Assembly: GCF_041675725.1 (NCBI RefSeq)
Contig: NZ_JBAYTI010000004.1
Coordinates: 1 to 64,000, forward strand
From: Castellaniella sp041675725
GTDB taxonomy: Bacteria > Pseudomonadota > Gammaproteobacteria > Burkholderiales > Burkholderiaceae_B
Direction: 5' to 3'
DNA length: 64,000 bases
Positions 26,355 through 35,245 of this stretch are shown in pieces. Both the position numbers and the translations under genes were made by a program. Numbering within the stretch: position 1 is the first letter of the stretch; the number at the start of each line of letters is the position of its first letter. A model generated the notes under the pieces. It ran no database searches, was not told the DNA's origin, and saw nothing but the letters and a program-made list of their open reading frames with translations.

Positions 26355-27455
26355 CTAACGGCCGGTTTTCAAGTCGGCCCACAACTTGGTCTGCAAGCGC
26401 AGAATGTTGAGTGGCTGGGGTTGGATCACATACAGTGTGCGCGAGATGTCAGCCGAGGGATAGATCATGGGATTGTTCGCCACTTCGCTGACCACGAACT
26501 TGCGCGCTTCCTTGTTGGCATTGGGATAAAACATTTCGTTGGTGATGGCTGCATGCACCTCGGGCGTTTCGATGTAATTGATGAAGGCATGCGCTTCATC
26601 GACATGTTCGGCCGTCTTCGGGATGGCCATGGTGTCGAACCAGACCGGCGCACCGCCATTCGGAATGAAGTACTCGATCTCGTACGCCTTGCCCGCCTCG
26701 CGGGCCCGGGTAGCCGCGATCATGACGTCGCCCGAGTAGCCGTACACCATGCACAGGCCACCCGATGCCAGCTCGTCGATGTAGCCCGAAGAGCTGAACT
26801 GCCGGATGTACGGCCGAATACCCTTGAGCAGCGCGAATGCCGCTTCGTAGTCGGCCGGATCGCTGCTGTTGGGATCCTTGCCCAGATAGTGCAGGACAGC
26901 GGGAAACACCTGCGCCGCTTCGTCGAGGATCGAAATCCCGCACGACTGGAGTTGGGCGGCGTTTTCGGGCTTGAAGAGCATATCCCAGGAATCCAGCGGG
27001 GCAGCCGGCCCCATGCGCTCTTGCACCTGGGTCACGTTGTAGCCCAGGCCGTTGGTGCCATAGCCCCAGGGCACCAGATACTGATTGCCCGGATCCACGC
27101 TGGCGACGAGATCCATGAGCTCTGGATCCAGGTGCTTCCAGTTGGGGATCCGACTGCGATCGAGCTTCTGGAACAGCCCGCCCTGGATCTGCCGCGCCGC
27201 ATAATGGGTGGATGGCACGACCACGTCATAGCCCGATTTGCCCGTCAGCAGTTTGGCCTGGAGGGCGTCGTTGGTGTCGTAGACGTCGTAGCGGATCTTG
27301 ATACCCGTGGCCCGCTCGAAGCCGGGTATGGTGTCCGGCGCCGTGTATTCTGCCCAATTGTAGACATTGACTACACGATCCTGCGCAACGGCAGGCACAG
27401 CGGCCGCCGCGAGCGCGGCGGCTGCCAACAGGGTGTGAATGGCGCCGATTTTCAT
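26355..27455 (-). CDS. potF: Periplasmic polyamine-binding protein PotF
   Basis: A 366-residue extracytoplasmic solute-binding protein for putrescine or related polyamines. A signal peptide is clear, with cleavage after AVA (about residue 24). NVYNWAEYTAPDTIPGFE is the typical start of the mature protein, and the acidic and aromatic residues expected in polyamine sites are present (Trp and Glu in NWAEY). ATG 27455 follows AAGGGG at a good spacing. The gene starts 11 bp after kdkA, so the importer may be transcribed from far upstream. Confidence 0.93.
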   Translation of the reverse strand: MKIGAIHTLLAAAALAAAAVPAVAQDRVVNVYNWAEYTAPDTIPGFERATGIKIRYDVYDTNDALQAKLLTGKSGYDVVVPSTHYAARQIQGGLFQKLDRSRIPNWKHLDPELMDLVASVDPGNQYLVPWGYGTNGLGYNVTQVQERMGPAAPLDSWDMLFKPENAAQLQSCGISILDEAAQVFPAVLHYLGKDPNSSDPADYEAAFALLKGIRPYIRQFSSSGYIDELASGGLCMVYGYSGDVMIAATRAREAGKAYEIEYFIPNGGAPVWFDTMAIPKTAEHVDEAHAFINYIETPEVHAAITNEMFYPNANKEARKFVVSEVANNPMIYPSADISRTLYVIQPQPLNILRLQTKLWADLKTGR

Positions 27456-27466
27456 GGCCAGGCCCC

Positions 27467-28159
27467 TTACGATCGAGGTAAACAAAGAGACAATCCGTCC
27501 CACCATTGCGCACCGCGCAAGCCGGCAACCTTAACCAAAGAGCGGCGTAGGCGCAACCAGTTTTTTTGTGCCTGTTTCCTGGATACCACACCGAGGCGCG
27601 CGCGATCGAAATCGATGAGCCAAACCTGCTGATTGCCATCGAGCACGATGTTCCAGGCATTCAGATCGGCATGCCAGACGCCGGCCGCGTGCATCGCCCG
27701 CAATGCCCCGGCCACCCGCTGCGGCTGCGCGACGTCCAGGCAGTGGACCAGCGGCCGCGCAGACGGGATACGGCGGACCAGGATCGCGTTCCGGTACCAC
27801 GGACCAGTACGCCAGTAGGCGGCGGCCAGCGGCTCGGGCACCGGCACGCCGGATTGTCTCAGATGGGCCAGTACGCGCACTTCGGCCAGCGCGCGCACGC
27901 GGGCCAGGCCCAGCCAGCAATAGTGCGTGCGCCCCAGGTGCGCGCGCAGGCCGCCGCGCCGATAGTGGCGCAGGACGGCGGGCCCATGGGGGCCATCGAC
28001 GAACCAGGCGGCCTGCCGCCCGCCCGCCGTGACCGGCTGAGCATCAGGCCGGGTCGCCGACATCCAGCCCGCCTCGGCCAGAGGCGCCAGACGATCGGGC
28101 ACGGCCAACTGCTGCGACCCGAAGGCGAGCAGGGTCCAGCCGGCCGGCAGAGGATTCAT
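27467..28159 (-). CDS. kdkA: 3-deoxy-D-manno-octulosonic acid (Kdo) kinase
   Basis: Phosphorylates the Kdo of lipid A-Kdo at the cytoplasmic membrane face, a step known in Haemophilus and Bordetella. The 230 residues are near the family size. The kinase signature is HADLNAWN (163-170) and DFDRAR (183-188). ILVRR and the upstream RHYRRGG region fit the LPS-kinase group (KdkA/WaaP). ATG 28159 overlaps the upstream transporter stop by ATGA, and potF starts 11 bp downstream. An LPS kinase inside a polyamine-importer gene run is odd. WaaP-like heptose kinase is the alternative. Confidence 0.82.
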   Translation of the reverse strand: MNPLPAGWTLLAFGSQQLAVPDRLAPLAEAGWMSATRPDAQPVTAGGRQAAWFVDGPHGPAVLRHYRRGGLRAHLGRTHYCWLGLARVRALAEVRVLAHLRQSGVPVPEPLAAAYWRTGPWYRNAILVRRIPSARPLVHCLDVAQPQRVAGALRAMHAAGVWHADLNAWNIVLDGNQQVWLIDFDRARLGVVSRKQAQKNWLRLRRSLVKVAGLRGAQWWDGLSLCLPRS

Positions 28160-28941
28160 GCCGCCTCCTTGGCCAACAGCAAAGCCATGATGATCAGCAG
28201 CATACAGGCGAAAATCAGCTTCAGGCGGGCTTCGGGCAAGGCATAGGCCAGCCGCACGCCATAGGGCACGCACAGCAGGCTGCCAAGCGCCAATGGAATG
28301 CCCACCAGGCCATGGGCCTGGCCATGCCAGGCGTAGGTCAGGAGCGCGACCAGGGTGCCGGGCACGATCATGGTCAACGCCAGCGCCTGGGCCGTCGTCT
28401 GGCGCAGATGAAAGAAGGTGGTCATGAACGGCACCGCCAGCACCGATCCCCCGACCCCGAAGATACCGCCAGCCAGCCCGGCCCCTACGCCGACGACGAA
28501 ATACCGGTAGCGCGCCACGTCGTCGGCATTCCGGTATCCACCCGCCGGGGCCTGCCGGGCGCGCCGCCCCAGGCTTTCGCGAAAATAAAACAAGGCGATC
28601 AGGAATACGAAGCCCGCATAAATCTGGCGCAACAGCCTGGGTTCGACCTCCAGGGCAATCAATGCGCCCAGCCATGTGAACAAGACGGAACCCAGCGCGC
28701 CAGCCGCTGCCGAACGCCAAGCGATGGGCGTGTGCTGGTGGTACTTGCGCACCGTCAGCAGGACGGCGGGCAACACCATGATGAGTGCGGTCCCCTGGGC
28801 AGCCTGCTGCTCATAGCCAAGCAACAGGCCCAGCAGGGGAATAGCGAACAGGCCGCCGCCAATACCCAGTACCCCGCCCGTGAAACCGATCATCCCACCC
28901 GCCACCAGACAAGCCGGAATGAGCCAGAACACGCTCAACAT
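28156..28941 (-). CDS. TauE/SafE-family membrane transporter
   Basis: A 261-residue membrane protein with about eight hydrophobic segments. It carries the twin TauE/SafE repeats: GVLGIGGGLFAIPLL near the N-terminus and GGIFGVGGSVLAVPFM in the middle. Members export or import sulfite, sulfoacetate or related organic anions; the substrate here is unknown. The ATG overlaps the radA stop by 7 bases and its stop overlaps kdkA by 4, so it is tightly coupled on both sides. Confidence 0.85.
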   Translation of the reverse strand: MLSVFWLIPACLVAGGMIGFTGGVLGIGGGLFAIPLLGLLLGYEQQAAQGTALIMVLPAVLLTVRKYHQHTPIAWRSAAAGALGSVLFTWLGALIALEVEPRLLRQIYAGFVFLIALFYFRESLGRRARQAPAGGYRNADDVARYRYFVVGVGAGLAGGIFGVGGSVLAVPFMTTFFHLRQTTAQALALTMIVPGTLVALLTYAWHGQAHGLVGIPLALGSLLCVPYGVRLAYALPEARLKLIFACMLLIIMALLLAKEAA

Positions 28942-30305
28942 GCCCCGTCGCGCCCCAGCACGGCCAGCGCATCTTCGATACGGTTCACCGCATGGATCCG
29001 CAGGCCTTCGATCGGCTGGCGTGGCTGATTGGCGCGCGGAATGATGGCGCTCGAGAAACCCAGTTTGGCGGCTTCGCGCAGGCGTTCCTGGCCTCGCGGC
29101 GCCGGCCGGACCTCGCCTGCCAGACCGACTTCGCCAAAGGCCAGCATGCCCTCGGGCAGCGCCTGGTTGCGCATGGACGAGAGTATGGCCAGCGCCACCG
29201 GCAGGTCGGCGGCCGGCTCGGTGATACGCACCCCGCCCACCGCATTGACGAACACGTCCTGATCATGGCTCGCCACGCCGGCGTGGCGATGCAGTACCGC
29301 CAGCAGCATGGCCAGACGGCTGCCTTCGAGCCCCACCGACAGCCGCCGTGGATTGGGCGCATGCGAGGCATCGACCAGCGCCTGGATCTCGACCAGCAAC
29401 GGCCGGGTGCCTTCCTGGGTGGCCATCACGCAAGAACCCGCCACCCGCTTTGCATGGCCTGCCAAAAACAGGGCAGAAGGATTGTTCACCCCACGCAGCC
29501 CGCGATCGGTCATGGCGAAGACGCCCAATTCATTGACGGCCCCAAAGCGATTCTTGATGGCGCGCACCAGACGGAAGGAAGAATGGGTATCGCCCTCGAA
29601 GTACAGGACGGTGTCCACCATGTGCTCCAGCACGCGAGGCCCGGCCAGGGCGCCATCTTTGGTGACGTGGCCGATGAAGACCAGCGTGATGCCGGTCTGT
29701 TTGGCCGTGCGGGTCAATTGAGCCGCACATTCGCGCACCTGAGACACAGAACCGGGTGCCGCCGTCAGTTCCCCTGAATACAGCGTCTGGATCGAATCGA
29801 TCACCGCGACCGCCGGCTGGTGCTCGAGCAAGGCCTGGGTGATGTGCTCGAGGCGGATTTCCGCCAGCACGTCGACGGCATCGCCAGCCACGCCCAAGCG
29901 CCGCGCCCGCAAGGCCACCTGCTCGGCGGACTCTTCGCCGGTCACGTACAGCACGGGCACGCGCCCGGACAGGCTGGCCACCGTCTGCAGCAGCAGCGTC
30001 GACTTGCCGATACCAGGATCGCCCCCGATGAGAATGACCGCGCCAGCCACCAGCCCGCCGCCCAGTACCCGATCGAATTCATCCAGACCCGTTGGCGTGC
30101 GCGCCTGTTCGCGGGCCTCGATGTCAGCCAGGCGCTGGACCGGCGCCGACGCAGCCAAAGGTGCGAAACGATGCCGGTCGGAGCGGGCGGTTTCCAGAAC
30201 TTCTTGCAGGGTATTCCAGGCGCCGCACTGCGCACAGCGACCTTCCCATTTGGCGGACACCGCGCCACAATCGGCACAGACGAACGATGATCGCGCCCTG
30301 GCCAT
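28935..30305 (-). CDS. radA: DNA repair protein RadA (Sms)
   Basis: A 456-residue RecA-like branch-migration protein. The zinc finger is CADCGAVSAKWEGRCAQCGAW at residues 10-30. Walker A is GGDPGIGKST. The RadA-specific KNRFG motif is in KNRFGAVNELGVF. A Lon-protease-like C-terminal domain follows (RLSVGLEGSRLAMLLAVL onward). Size and domain order are standard. Its ATG and the SDR stop share one base (TGATG). Confidence 0.96.
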   Translation of the reverse strand: MARARSSFVCADCGAVSAKWEGRCAQCGAWNTLQEVLETARSDRHRFAPLAASAPVQRLADIEAREQARTPTGLDEFDRVLGGGLVAGAVILIGGDPGIGKSTLLLQTVASLSGRVPVLYVTGEESAEQVALRARRLGVAGDAVDVLAEIRLEHITQALLEHQPAVAVIDSIQTLYSGELTAAPGSVSQVRECAAQLTRTAKQTGITLVFIGHVTKDGALAGPRVLEHMVDTVLYFEGDTHSSFRLVRAIKNRFGAVNELGVFAMTDRGLRGVNNPSALFLAGHAKRVAGSCVMATQEGTRPLLVEIQALVDASHAPNPRRLSVGLEGSRLAMLLAVLHRHAGVASHDQDVFVNAVGGVRITEPAADLPVALAILSSMRNQALPEGMLAFGEVGLAGEVRPAPRGQERLREAAKLGFSSAIIPRANQPRQPIEGLRIHAVNRIEDALAVLGRDGAC

Positions 30306-31021
30306 CAGCGCCCGGCCAGGCTGCCGCCACCATCCACCCCCAGCTCCTGGCCCGTGATGTAGGACGCTTCATCGCTGAGCAAAAACACCACGGCAGCGGC
30401 TACTTCATCGGCCTGCGCCAGCCGGGCCATGGGAATGCTGGCAAGGACGGTCCGCTCGGCCTCGCTGCCAATGGGGCACTGGGCCCGGAACAAGCCGGTT
30501 TCGACCGGGCCCGGAGAAACGGCATTGACGGTGATGCCGTGGGGCGCCAGCTCGAGTGCCCAGGTGCGGGTGCAGCCCAGCAGTGCGCTCTTGGCGGCCG
30601 AGAAGCTGGTATGCCCTGGCGCACCATGGACCACGCGACCGCACAGATTCACGATACGACCCTCTTTGCGCGCTTTCATGCCCGGCACGAAGGCCTGAAC
30701 AGCCTGCACGGCCACCCGCACGTTGAGATCGAACGCCTGATACAGGGACGCCAGATCGATCTCGCCCAGAACCTCGGGGAGGATGGGCCCGACCCCATTG
30801 ACCACGCCATCCACGGGGTATTTTTCGCGGATCATGCGCAGCAGTTCCTCGGTTTCGCCGGCGTGGGCCAGATCGCATGAATACAGGTACCCCGGGAAAT
30901 CGATCTCCGCGACATGGCGCGCCAGCCCCACCACATGGCAACCCAGATCGGCCAAACGCTGGCTGACCGCCCAACCGATCCCCTTGGTGGCGCCTGTGAC
31001 CAGAATGCAGCGGTTTTTCAT
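30305..31021 (-). CDS. SDR-fold protein lacking the catalytic Tyr and Ser
   Basis: A 238-residue short-chain dehydrogenase/reductase fold. The nucleotide-binding TGATKGIG (9-16) is intact, and the central Asn (N100) and active-site Lys (K144) remain. The usual YxxxK reads FSAAK (Phe140), the catalytic Ser aligns with Cys127 (NLCGR), and the NNAG motif reads NGVG. The codons TTC and TGC were checked in the nucleotide sequence. So it probably binds NAD(P) but should not perform normal alcohol/ketone chemistry. It may work by another mechanism or as a binding or regulatory protein. It lies between alr (7 bp) and radA (1-base overlap). ATG 31021 has GGTGAG upstream. Confidence 0.8.
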   Translation of the reverse strand: MKNRCILVTGATKGIGWAVSQRLADLGCHVVGLARHVAEIDFPGYLYSCDLAHAGETEELLRMIREKYPVDGVVNGVGPILPEVLGEIDLASLYQAFDLNVRVAVQAVQAFVPGMKARKEGRIVNLCGRVVHGAPGHTSFSAAKSALLGCTRTWALELAPHGITVNAVSPGPVETGLFRAQCPIGSEAERTVLASIPMARLAQADEVAAAVVFLLSDEASYITGQELGVDGGGSLAGR

Positions 31022-31028
31022 GATGATC

Positions 31029-32156
31029 TCACCCTGAGCCAACGGCCGGAAGGATTCGGCGCGGAACCCGCGGCGCCAATGCCGTGAGCAATTCGTAGCC
31101 AATGGTGGCGCTGGCTGCGGCGACCTCGTTGACGGATGGGCCGCCCTCGCCCCACAGGACGACGGGCGCCCCGGGCCCGGCTTGCGGCACCGGTTCGAGA
31201 TCCACCGCCAGCATGTCCATGGAGACGGTGCCCAGCAAACGGGTGCGCACCCCCGCCACCTGTACCGGCGTGCCGGTTGGTGCGTGCCTGGGATAGCCAT
31301 CGGCATAGCCACAAGCCACGATGCCGACCCGCATGTCGTGCGGTGCCCGGTAGGCGTGCCCGTAGCCGAGGCCGTCGCCGGCCTGCATACGATGGGTGGA
31401 AATGAGCACTGAGGCCAGCGTCATGGCCGGACGCAAGTGCAATTCTGCTGCCGTTTTCGCTGGAAAGGGGCTGGCGCCATAGAGGCACACCCCCGGGCGC
31501 ACGGCCTGGGGGCCATCCCCGAGCGTGCGCGACAGGCCTGCCGTCAGGGTGGCTGCGGAGTTGCAAACGCTGACGGGACCCGGCAGCCCCTGCGTGATGC
31601 TGCGGAAGCAATCGAGTTGTGCGCGCGTCGTGCCGGGATCATCGTCGGCCCGGGCAAAATGGGTCATCTTGCCCACCTGCCCGAGACACCCCCCGGCCTG
31701 CAGCGCCAAGGCCCGGGCATATTGACGCCGATACTCTGCAGGCTGGAAGCCCAGCCGATGCATGCCCGAATTCAGCTTGACCCAGGCATCGACCGGCCGC
31801 CCAAGAGTCGCGGACTCGAGCATGTCCAGCTGCTCGGCGCAATGCACCACGATAGCGAGCTCATACGCCTGCACCAGCGCCAGATCGGCGGGTTCGAAGA
31901 ACCCTTCGAGCAAGAGAATCGGCTTGCGCCAGCCCAATGTGCGGCACTGCACAGCCTCGTCGAAATCCAGCAGCGCCAGCCCATCGGCCTGGGCAAAACC
32001 CCGAACGGCCGCCTCGATACCGTGTCCGTAGCCGCGCGCCTTGATCACGGCCCACACGAACACGCCTGGCAGCGTGGCGCGGGCAAATTCGCTGACCGCG
32101 CCGAGATTGTCAGCCAATGCATGCGTGTCGATGGTGGCCAATATAGGGCGCGGCAT
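31029..32156 (-). CDS. alr: Alanine racemase
   Basis: A PLP enzyme that makes D-alanine for peptidoglycan. 375 residues. The PLP lysine lies in VIKARGYGHG (usual form VVKANAYGHG), so two neighbouring positions are changed. GMHRLGF, VRPGVCLYGASPF, the catalytic Tyr region GYGHAYRAP, GYADGYPR and SMDM are as expected. GGGAG five bases before ATG 32156 supports the start. It heads the eleven-gene leftward run that ends with phoU and diverges from hpnC across 52 bp that contain the palindrome CAGTATACTG (32192-32201), a possible -10 for it. Confidence 0.93.
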   Translation of the reverse strand: MPRPILATIDTHALADNLGAVSEFARATLPGVFVWAVIKARGYGHGIEAAVRGFAQADGLALLDFDEAVQCRTLGWRKPILLLEGFFEPADLALVQAYELAIVVHCAEQLDMLESATLGRPVDAWVKLNSGMHRLGFQPAEYRRQYARALALQAGGCLGQVGKMTHFARADDDPGTTRAQLDCFRSITQGLPGPVSVCNSAATLTAGLSRTLGDGPQAVRPGVCLYGASPFPAKTAAELHLRPAMTLASVLISTHRMQAGDGLGYGHAYRAPHDMRVGIVACGYADGYPRHAPTGTPVQVAGVRTRLLGTVSMDMLAVDLEPVPQAGPGAPVVLWGEGGPSVNEVAAASATIGYELLTALAPRVPRRILPAVGSG

Positions 32157-32208
32157 TCAGTCTCCCAAAAAAGCCGAACGAGGACCGGGCTCAGTATACT
32201 GCCTCACC

Positions 32209-33087
32209 ATGGGTATCGATCATTATGAGAACTTTCCGGTGGCCTCGCTCCTGCTGCCGGCGCGCCTGCGCCCTGCCGTACGCCAGTTGTACGCTTTCGC
32301 ACGCGGCGCGGACGACCTGGCCGACGAAGGCGATGCCGGGCCCGATGATCGCCTGCAAGCCCTGGAAGGCTGGCGCAGCGCCTTGCAGGCCCTGTGCAGC
32401 GCCCAGCCCTTGCCCGCGTCCCTGTCGGGCGCCGAGCGCGAGCTGTTCACACGGCTGGGCGAGACCATCCACCGGCACCAGTTGCCGGTACAGCCACTAT
32501 TCGATCTGCTTTCGGCCTTCCGGCAGGATGTCCGGCAGTCGCGCTATGAAGACGAACCGGCCTTGCTGGATTACTGTCAGCGCTCGGCCAACCCCGTCGG
32601 ACGGCTGATGCTGCATCTGTACGGCACCACCGATCCGCTGGATCGACGGCAGTCGGATGCCCTCTGCACCGGGCTGCAGCGTGCAAATTTCTGCCAGGAC
32701 GTGGCACTGGACCACGCCAAGGGCCGCTGTTATATCCCCCAGGACTGCCTGTTGCGTCATGGGGCCCGAATGGAAGAGCTGGCGGCGCTATGCCAGGCGC
32801 CCCCTGCGCGCGTGCCCGAGCACTGGCGGGCTGTGCTGCACGAACAATCCGAGCAGGCCCGCATGGCGCTGCTGGCCGGCAGCCCGCTGGCCTGGCGCCT
32901 GCCAGGCCGTATTGGGCTTGAGCTGCGCCTCGTGGTCCACGGGGGCTTGCGCGTACTGGAAAAGCTTGCGGCCGGTGGCTACAACCCTTTTGCCAACCGC
33001 CCCATTCTGAATCGCCGGGATACCATCCTGCTATGCTGGCGCGCATTCTGCCAGTCACGGCCCCAACCTGTTTCGGCACCTTCATGA
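32209..33087 (+). CDS. hpnC: Hydroxysqualene synthase HpnC (squalene synthase family)
   Basis: First gene of hpnCDE, which turns farnesyl diphosphate into squalene in three steps. HpnD makes presqualene diphosphate, HpnC hydroxysqualene and HpnE squalene. This 292-residue protein has the squalene/phytoene synthase fold. GADDLADEGD near residue 40 is the first Asp-rich motif, and NFCQDVALDHAKGRCYIP the second. IDHYENFPVAS is the typical HpnC opening, which fixes ATG 32209. The stop overlaps hpnD by ATGA. Confidence 0.9.
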   Translation: MGIDHYENFPVASLLLPARLRPAVRQLYAFARGADDLADEGDAGPDDRLQALEGWRSALQALCSAQPLPASLSGAERELFTRLGETIHRHQLPVQPLFDLLSAFRQDVRQSRYEDEPALLDYCQRSANPVGRLMLHLYGTTDPLDRRQSDALCTGLQRANFCQDVALDHAKGRCYIPQDCLLRHGARMEELAALCQAPPARVPEHWRAVLHEQSEQARMALLAGSPLAWRLPGRIGLELRLVVHGGLRVLEKLAAGGYNPFANRPILNRRDTILLCWRAFCQSRPQPVSAPS

Positions 33088-33947
33088 CCCCAGACGAATA
33101 TTGTCAGCAAAAAGCGGCCCAAAGCGGCTCCAGCTTCTACTACGCTTTTCTGTTCCTGCCGCCCGAGCGCCGCAGGGCGATTACCGCCCTGTACGCCTTT
33201 TGCCGCGAAGTCGATGACATCGTCGATGAGGTCAACGAGGCCTCGGTCGCCCGCATGAAGCTGACCTGGTGGCGAGGCCAGGTCGAGCAGATGTTCCAGG
33301 GCACGCCCGACCATCCGGTCGCACTGGCCCTGCAGCCCCACCTCCAGGCCTATGGCCTGGAAGCCACGCGGTTCCATGCGATCATCGAGGGCATGGAAAT
33401 GGACCTGGACCAGTTCCGCTACGAGAACTGGGCCGCGCTGCAAAAATACTGCTGGCACGTCGCCGGGGTGGTCGGCGAACTGTCTGCTCGGATTTTCGGC
33501 TTCATCGACGCGCGTACCCTGAAGTACGCCGAAACGCTGGGGCTGGCCTTCCAGATGACCAACATCATCCGGGACGTCGGCGACGATGCCCGGCGCGGGC
33601 GGATTTATGTGCCCGCCGACGAAATGGCTCGGCACGGCGTGCAAGTGGACGACATTCTCGATGGCCGATACGTTGAAGGGTTTGAGCCCCTGATGCGCAT
33701 GCAGACTGAACGGGCCCGCGATCTTTACCGTACGGCCCTGCTGGCACTGCCCGAGGCGGATCGCAGGGCGCAGCGTCCGGGGCTGATGATGGCCGCCATC
33801 TATGCGACGCTGCTCGACGAAATCGAGCGGGACCACTGGCGCGTGCTGGAAAAACGGATTGCCTTGACACCCATTCGCAAGTTCTGGCTCGCCTGGAAAG
33901 TCTGGGTCGGCGGCGGCAAGCACCTGATTCGCGACCGCACGGCATGA
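33084..33947 (+). CDS. hpnD: Presqualene diphosphate synthase HpnD
   Basis: A 287-residue squalene/phytoene synthase homologue that joins two farnesyl diphosphates. FYYAFLFLPPERRRAI and FCREVDDIVDEV (first Asp-rich motif) near the N-terminus, and NIIRDVGDDARRGRIYVP (second motif) in the middle are all typical. ATG 33084 overlaps the hpnC stop (ATGA); an upstream in-frame ATG inside hpnC was rejected. HpnE starts in its stop codon. Confidence 0.92.
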   Translation: MTPDEYCQQKAAQSGSSFYYAFLFLPPERRRAITALYAFCREVDDIVDEVNEASVARMKLTWWRGQVEQMFQGTPDHPVALALQPHLQAYGLEATRFHAIIEGMEMDLDQFRYENWAALQKYCWHVAGVVGELSARIFGFIDARTLKYAETLGLAFQMTNIIRDVGDDARRGRIYVPADEMARHGVQVDDILDGRYVEGFEPLMRMQTERARDLYRTALLALPEADRRAQRPGLMMAAIYATLLDEIERDHWRVLEKRIALTPIRKFWLAWKVWVGGGKHLIRDRTA

Positions 33948-35245
33948 ACGTGGCGATCATAGGGGCCGGCTGGGCCGGCCTGGCAGCGGCCGCGCAGGTG
34001 CTGCAGGCGGGCGGCTCGGTCCGTGTCTATGAAGCAGCGGCCCAGGTGGGGGGGCGGGCCCGCACAATCGAATCCGCCGCCCTAGGCCTGGCCATCGACA
34101 ATGGGCAGCACGTGCTGCTGGGCGCATGCCGACGTACGCTGGCGTTGATGCGCAGTCTGGGCGTCCGGCCTTCGGACGTCCTGGACGAACGGCCCTTGAA
34201 GCTGGCGACCCTGAATGGCCGATTCAGCTTTCATCTGCCGCCCTGGCGCGCACCCTGGAATCTCGCCGGCAGCCTGCTCCTGAGCCGCGGCCTGGGCGGT
34301 TGGGCCAGCTGGCAACATCTGTTCCGGGTACTGCAGGATGCGCGTCGGTCCGAAGTTTCCGCGTCACTGAATGCAGCCGACTGGCTGGCCTCCCTGCAGG
34401 GTTCGCCGGCGCTGCTTGAGCACCTTTGGCGCCCTCTCGCCCTGGCTGCGCTGAACACGCCGCTCGAACACGCCTCCGCACGCTTGTTGGCGCGCCTGCT
34501 TGCCGAGAGTCTGGGGGCCGACGCCCAGGCCAGCCGGGTTCTGATCCCACGAACACGGTTGCACGCCTTGTGGCCGGCAGCCGTCTGCACCCGGCTGGGC
34601 ACGCAACTCGTGTATCGACGCGTCCACCATGTGGAACACGACGGGCACGGCTGGCAAGTCGACGGGCAGGCCTTCGGCCAGGTCATCGTGGCCACGCCGG
34701 AACCCGAGGCACGCCGGCTGCTCGGCACGCTGGATCACGCATCCGCCGAACTGGCCAAATGGCCGCGCTACCAGCACGCCGCCATCGCCACGCTGACCCT
34801 GCAACTGCATGCCCCCTGGCCGCAGCCCAATCCCATGGCGATGCTGGCGCCCGACCCTCGCCTCGCCGTCAATGGGCACTGGCTGTTCAATCGCCACCAT
34901 ATCGCCCGCGATCCGGCCGAGCGCTGCCTGCTGCACGTCGTGATTGCCCGCGCCCACGCCCTTGCCCACCTGGACCGGCCGACCGTGCTCAAGCACATCG
35001 TCCGGCAGATCGATGGGCAAGCCGCACAGCCCCTGCCCCCTGTCAGGGCGCATCTGCTGGTGAATGAAAAGCGCGCCACGTTCGATGCCCAGCCCAGCCT
35101 CTGCCGCCCAGGCCCGAGGACACGCTGGCCAGGCCTGTTTCTTGCAGGCGATTGGACGGACACCGGCTACCCGGCCACCCTGGAGGGCGCCGTTTGCAGC
35201 GGGCTTCGGGCGGCCGGTCTGGCCCTCGATGATCAAAGGGCGTGA
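33944..35245 (+). CDS. hpnE: Hydroxysqualene dehydroxylase HpnE (FAD amine-oxidase fold)
   Basis: A 433-residue flavoprotein of the amine oxidase/phytoene desaturase fold. The FAD-binding dinucleotide motif is VAIIGAGWAGLAAA at the N-terminus followed by VGGRART. The C-terminal FAD segment is LFLAGDWTDTGYPATLEGAV. It completes squalene synthesis with HpnC and HpnD. No squalene-hopene cyclase is within the window; the next gene (thrC) is convergent and overlaps by 13 bases. Confidence 0.9.
   Translation: MNVAIIGAGWAGLAAAAQVLQAGGSVRVYEAAAQVGGRARTIESAALGLAIDNGQHVLLGACRRTLALMRSLGVRPSDVLDERPLKLATLNGRFSFHLPPWRAPWNLAGSLLLSRGLGGWASWQHLFRVLQDARRSEVSASLNAADWLASLQGSPALLEHLWRPLALAALNTPLEHASARLLARLLAESLGADAQASRVLIPRTRLHALWPAAVCTRLGTQLVYRRVHHVEHDGHGWQVDGQAFGQVIVATPEPEARRLLGTLDHASAELAKWPRYQHAAIATLTLQLHAPWPQPNPMAMLAPDPRLAVNGHWLFNRHHIARDPAERCLLHVVIARAHALAHLDRPTVLKHIVRQIDGQAAQPLPPVRAHLLVNEKRATFDAQPSLCRPGPRTRWPGLFLAGDWTDTGYPATLEGAVCSGLRAAGLALDDQRA

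Noticed and set aside
28160..28720. Apparent N-terminal extension of KdkA
   Set aside because: It lies in the other frame of the TauE-like gene, and ATG 28159 with ATGA overlap gives the normal KdkA size.
32192..32201. TATACT in CAGTATACTG as the hpnC promoter
   Set aside because: It would leave a two-base leader and there is no -35 match; it fits alr better, though also weakly.
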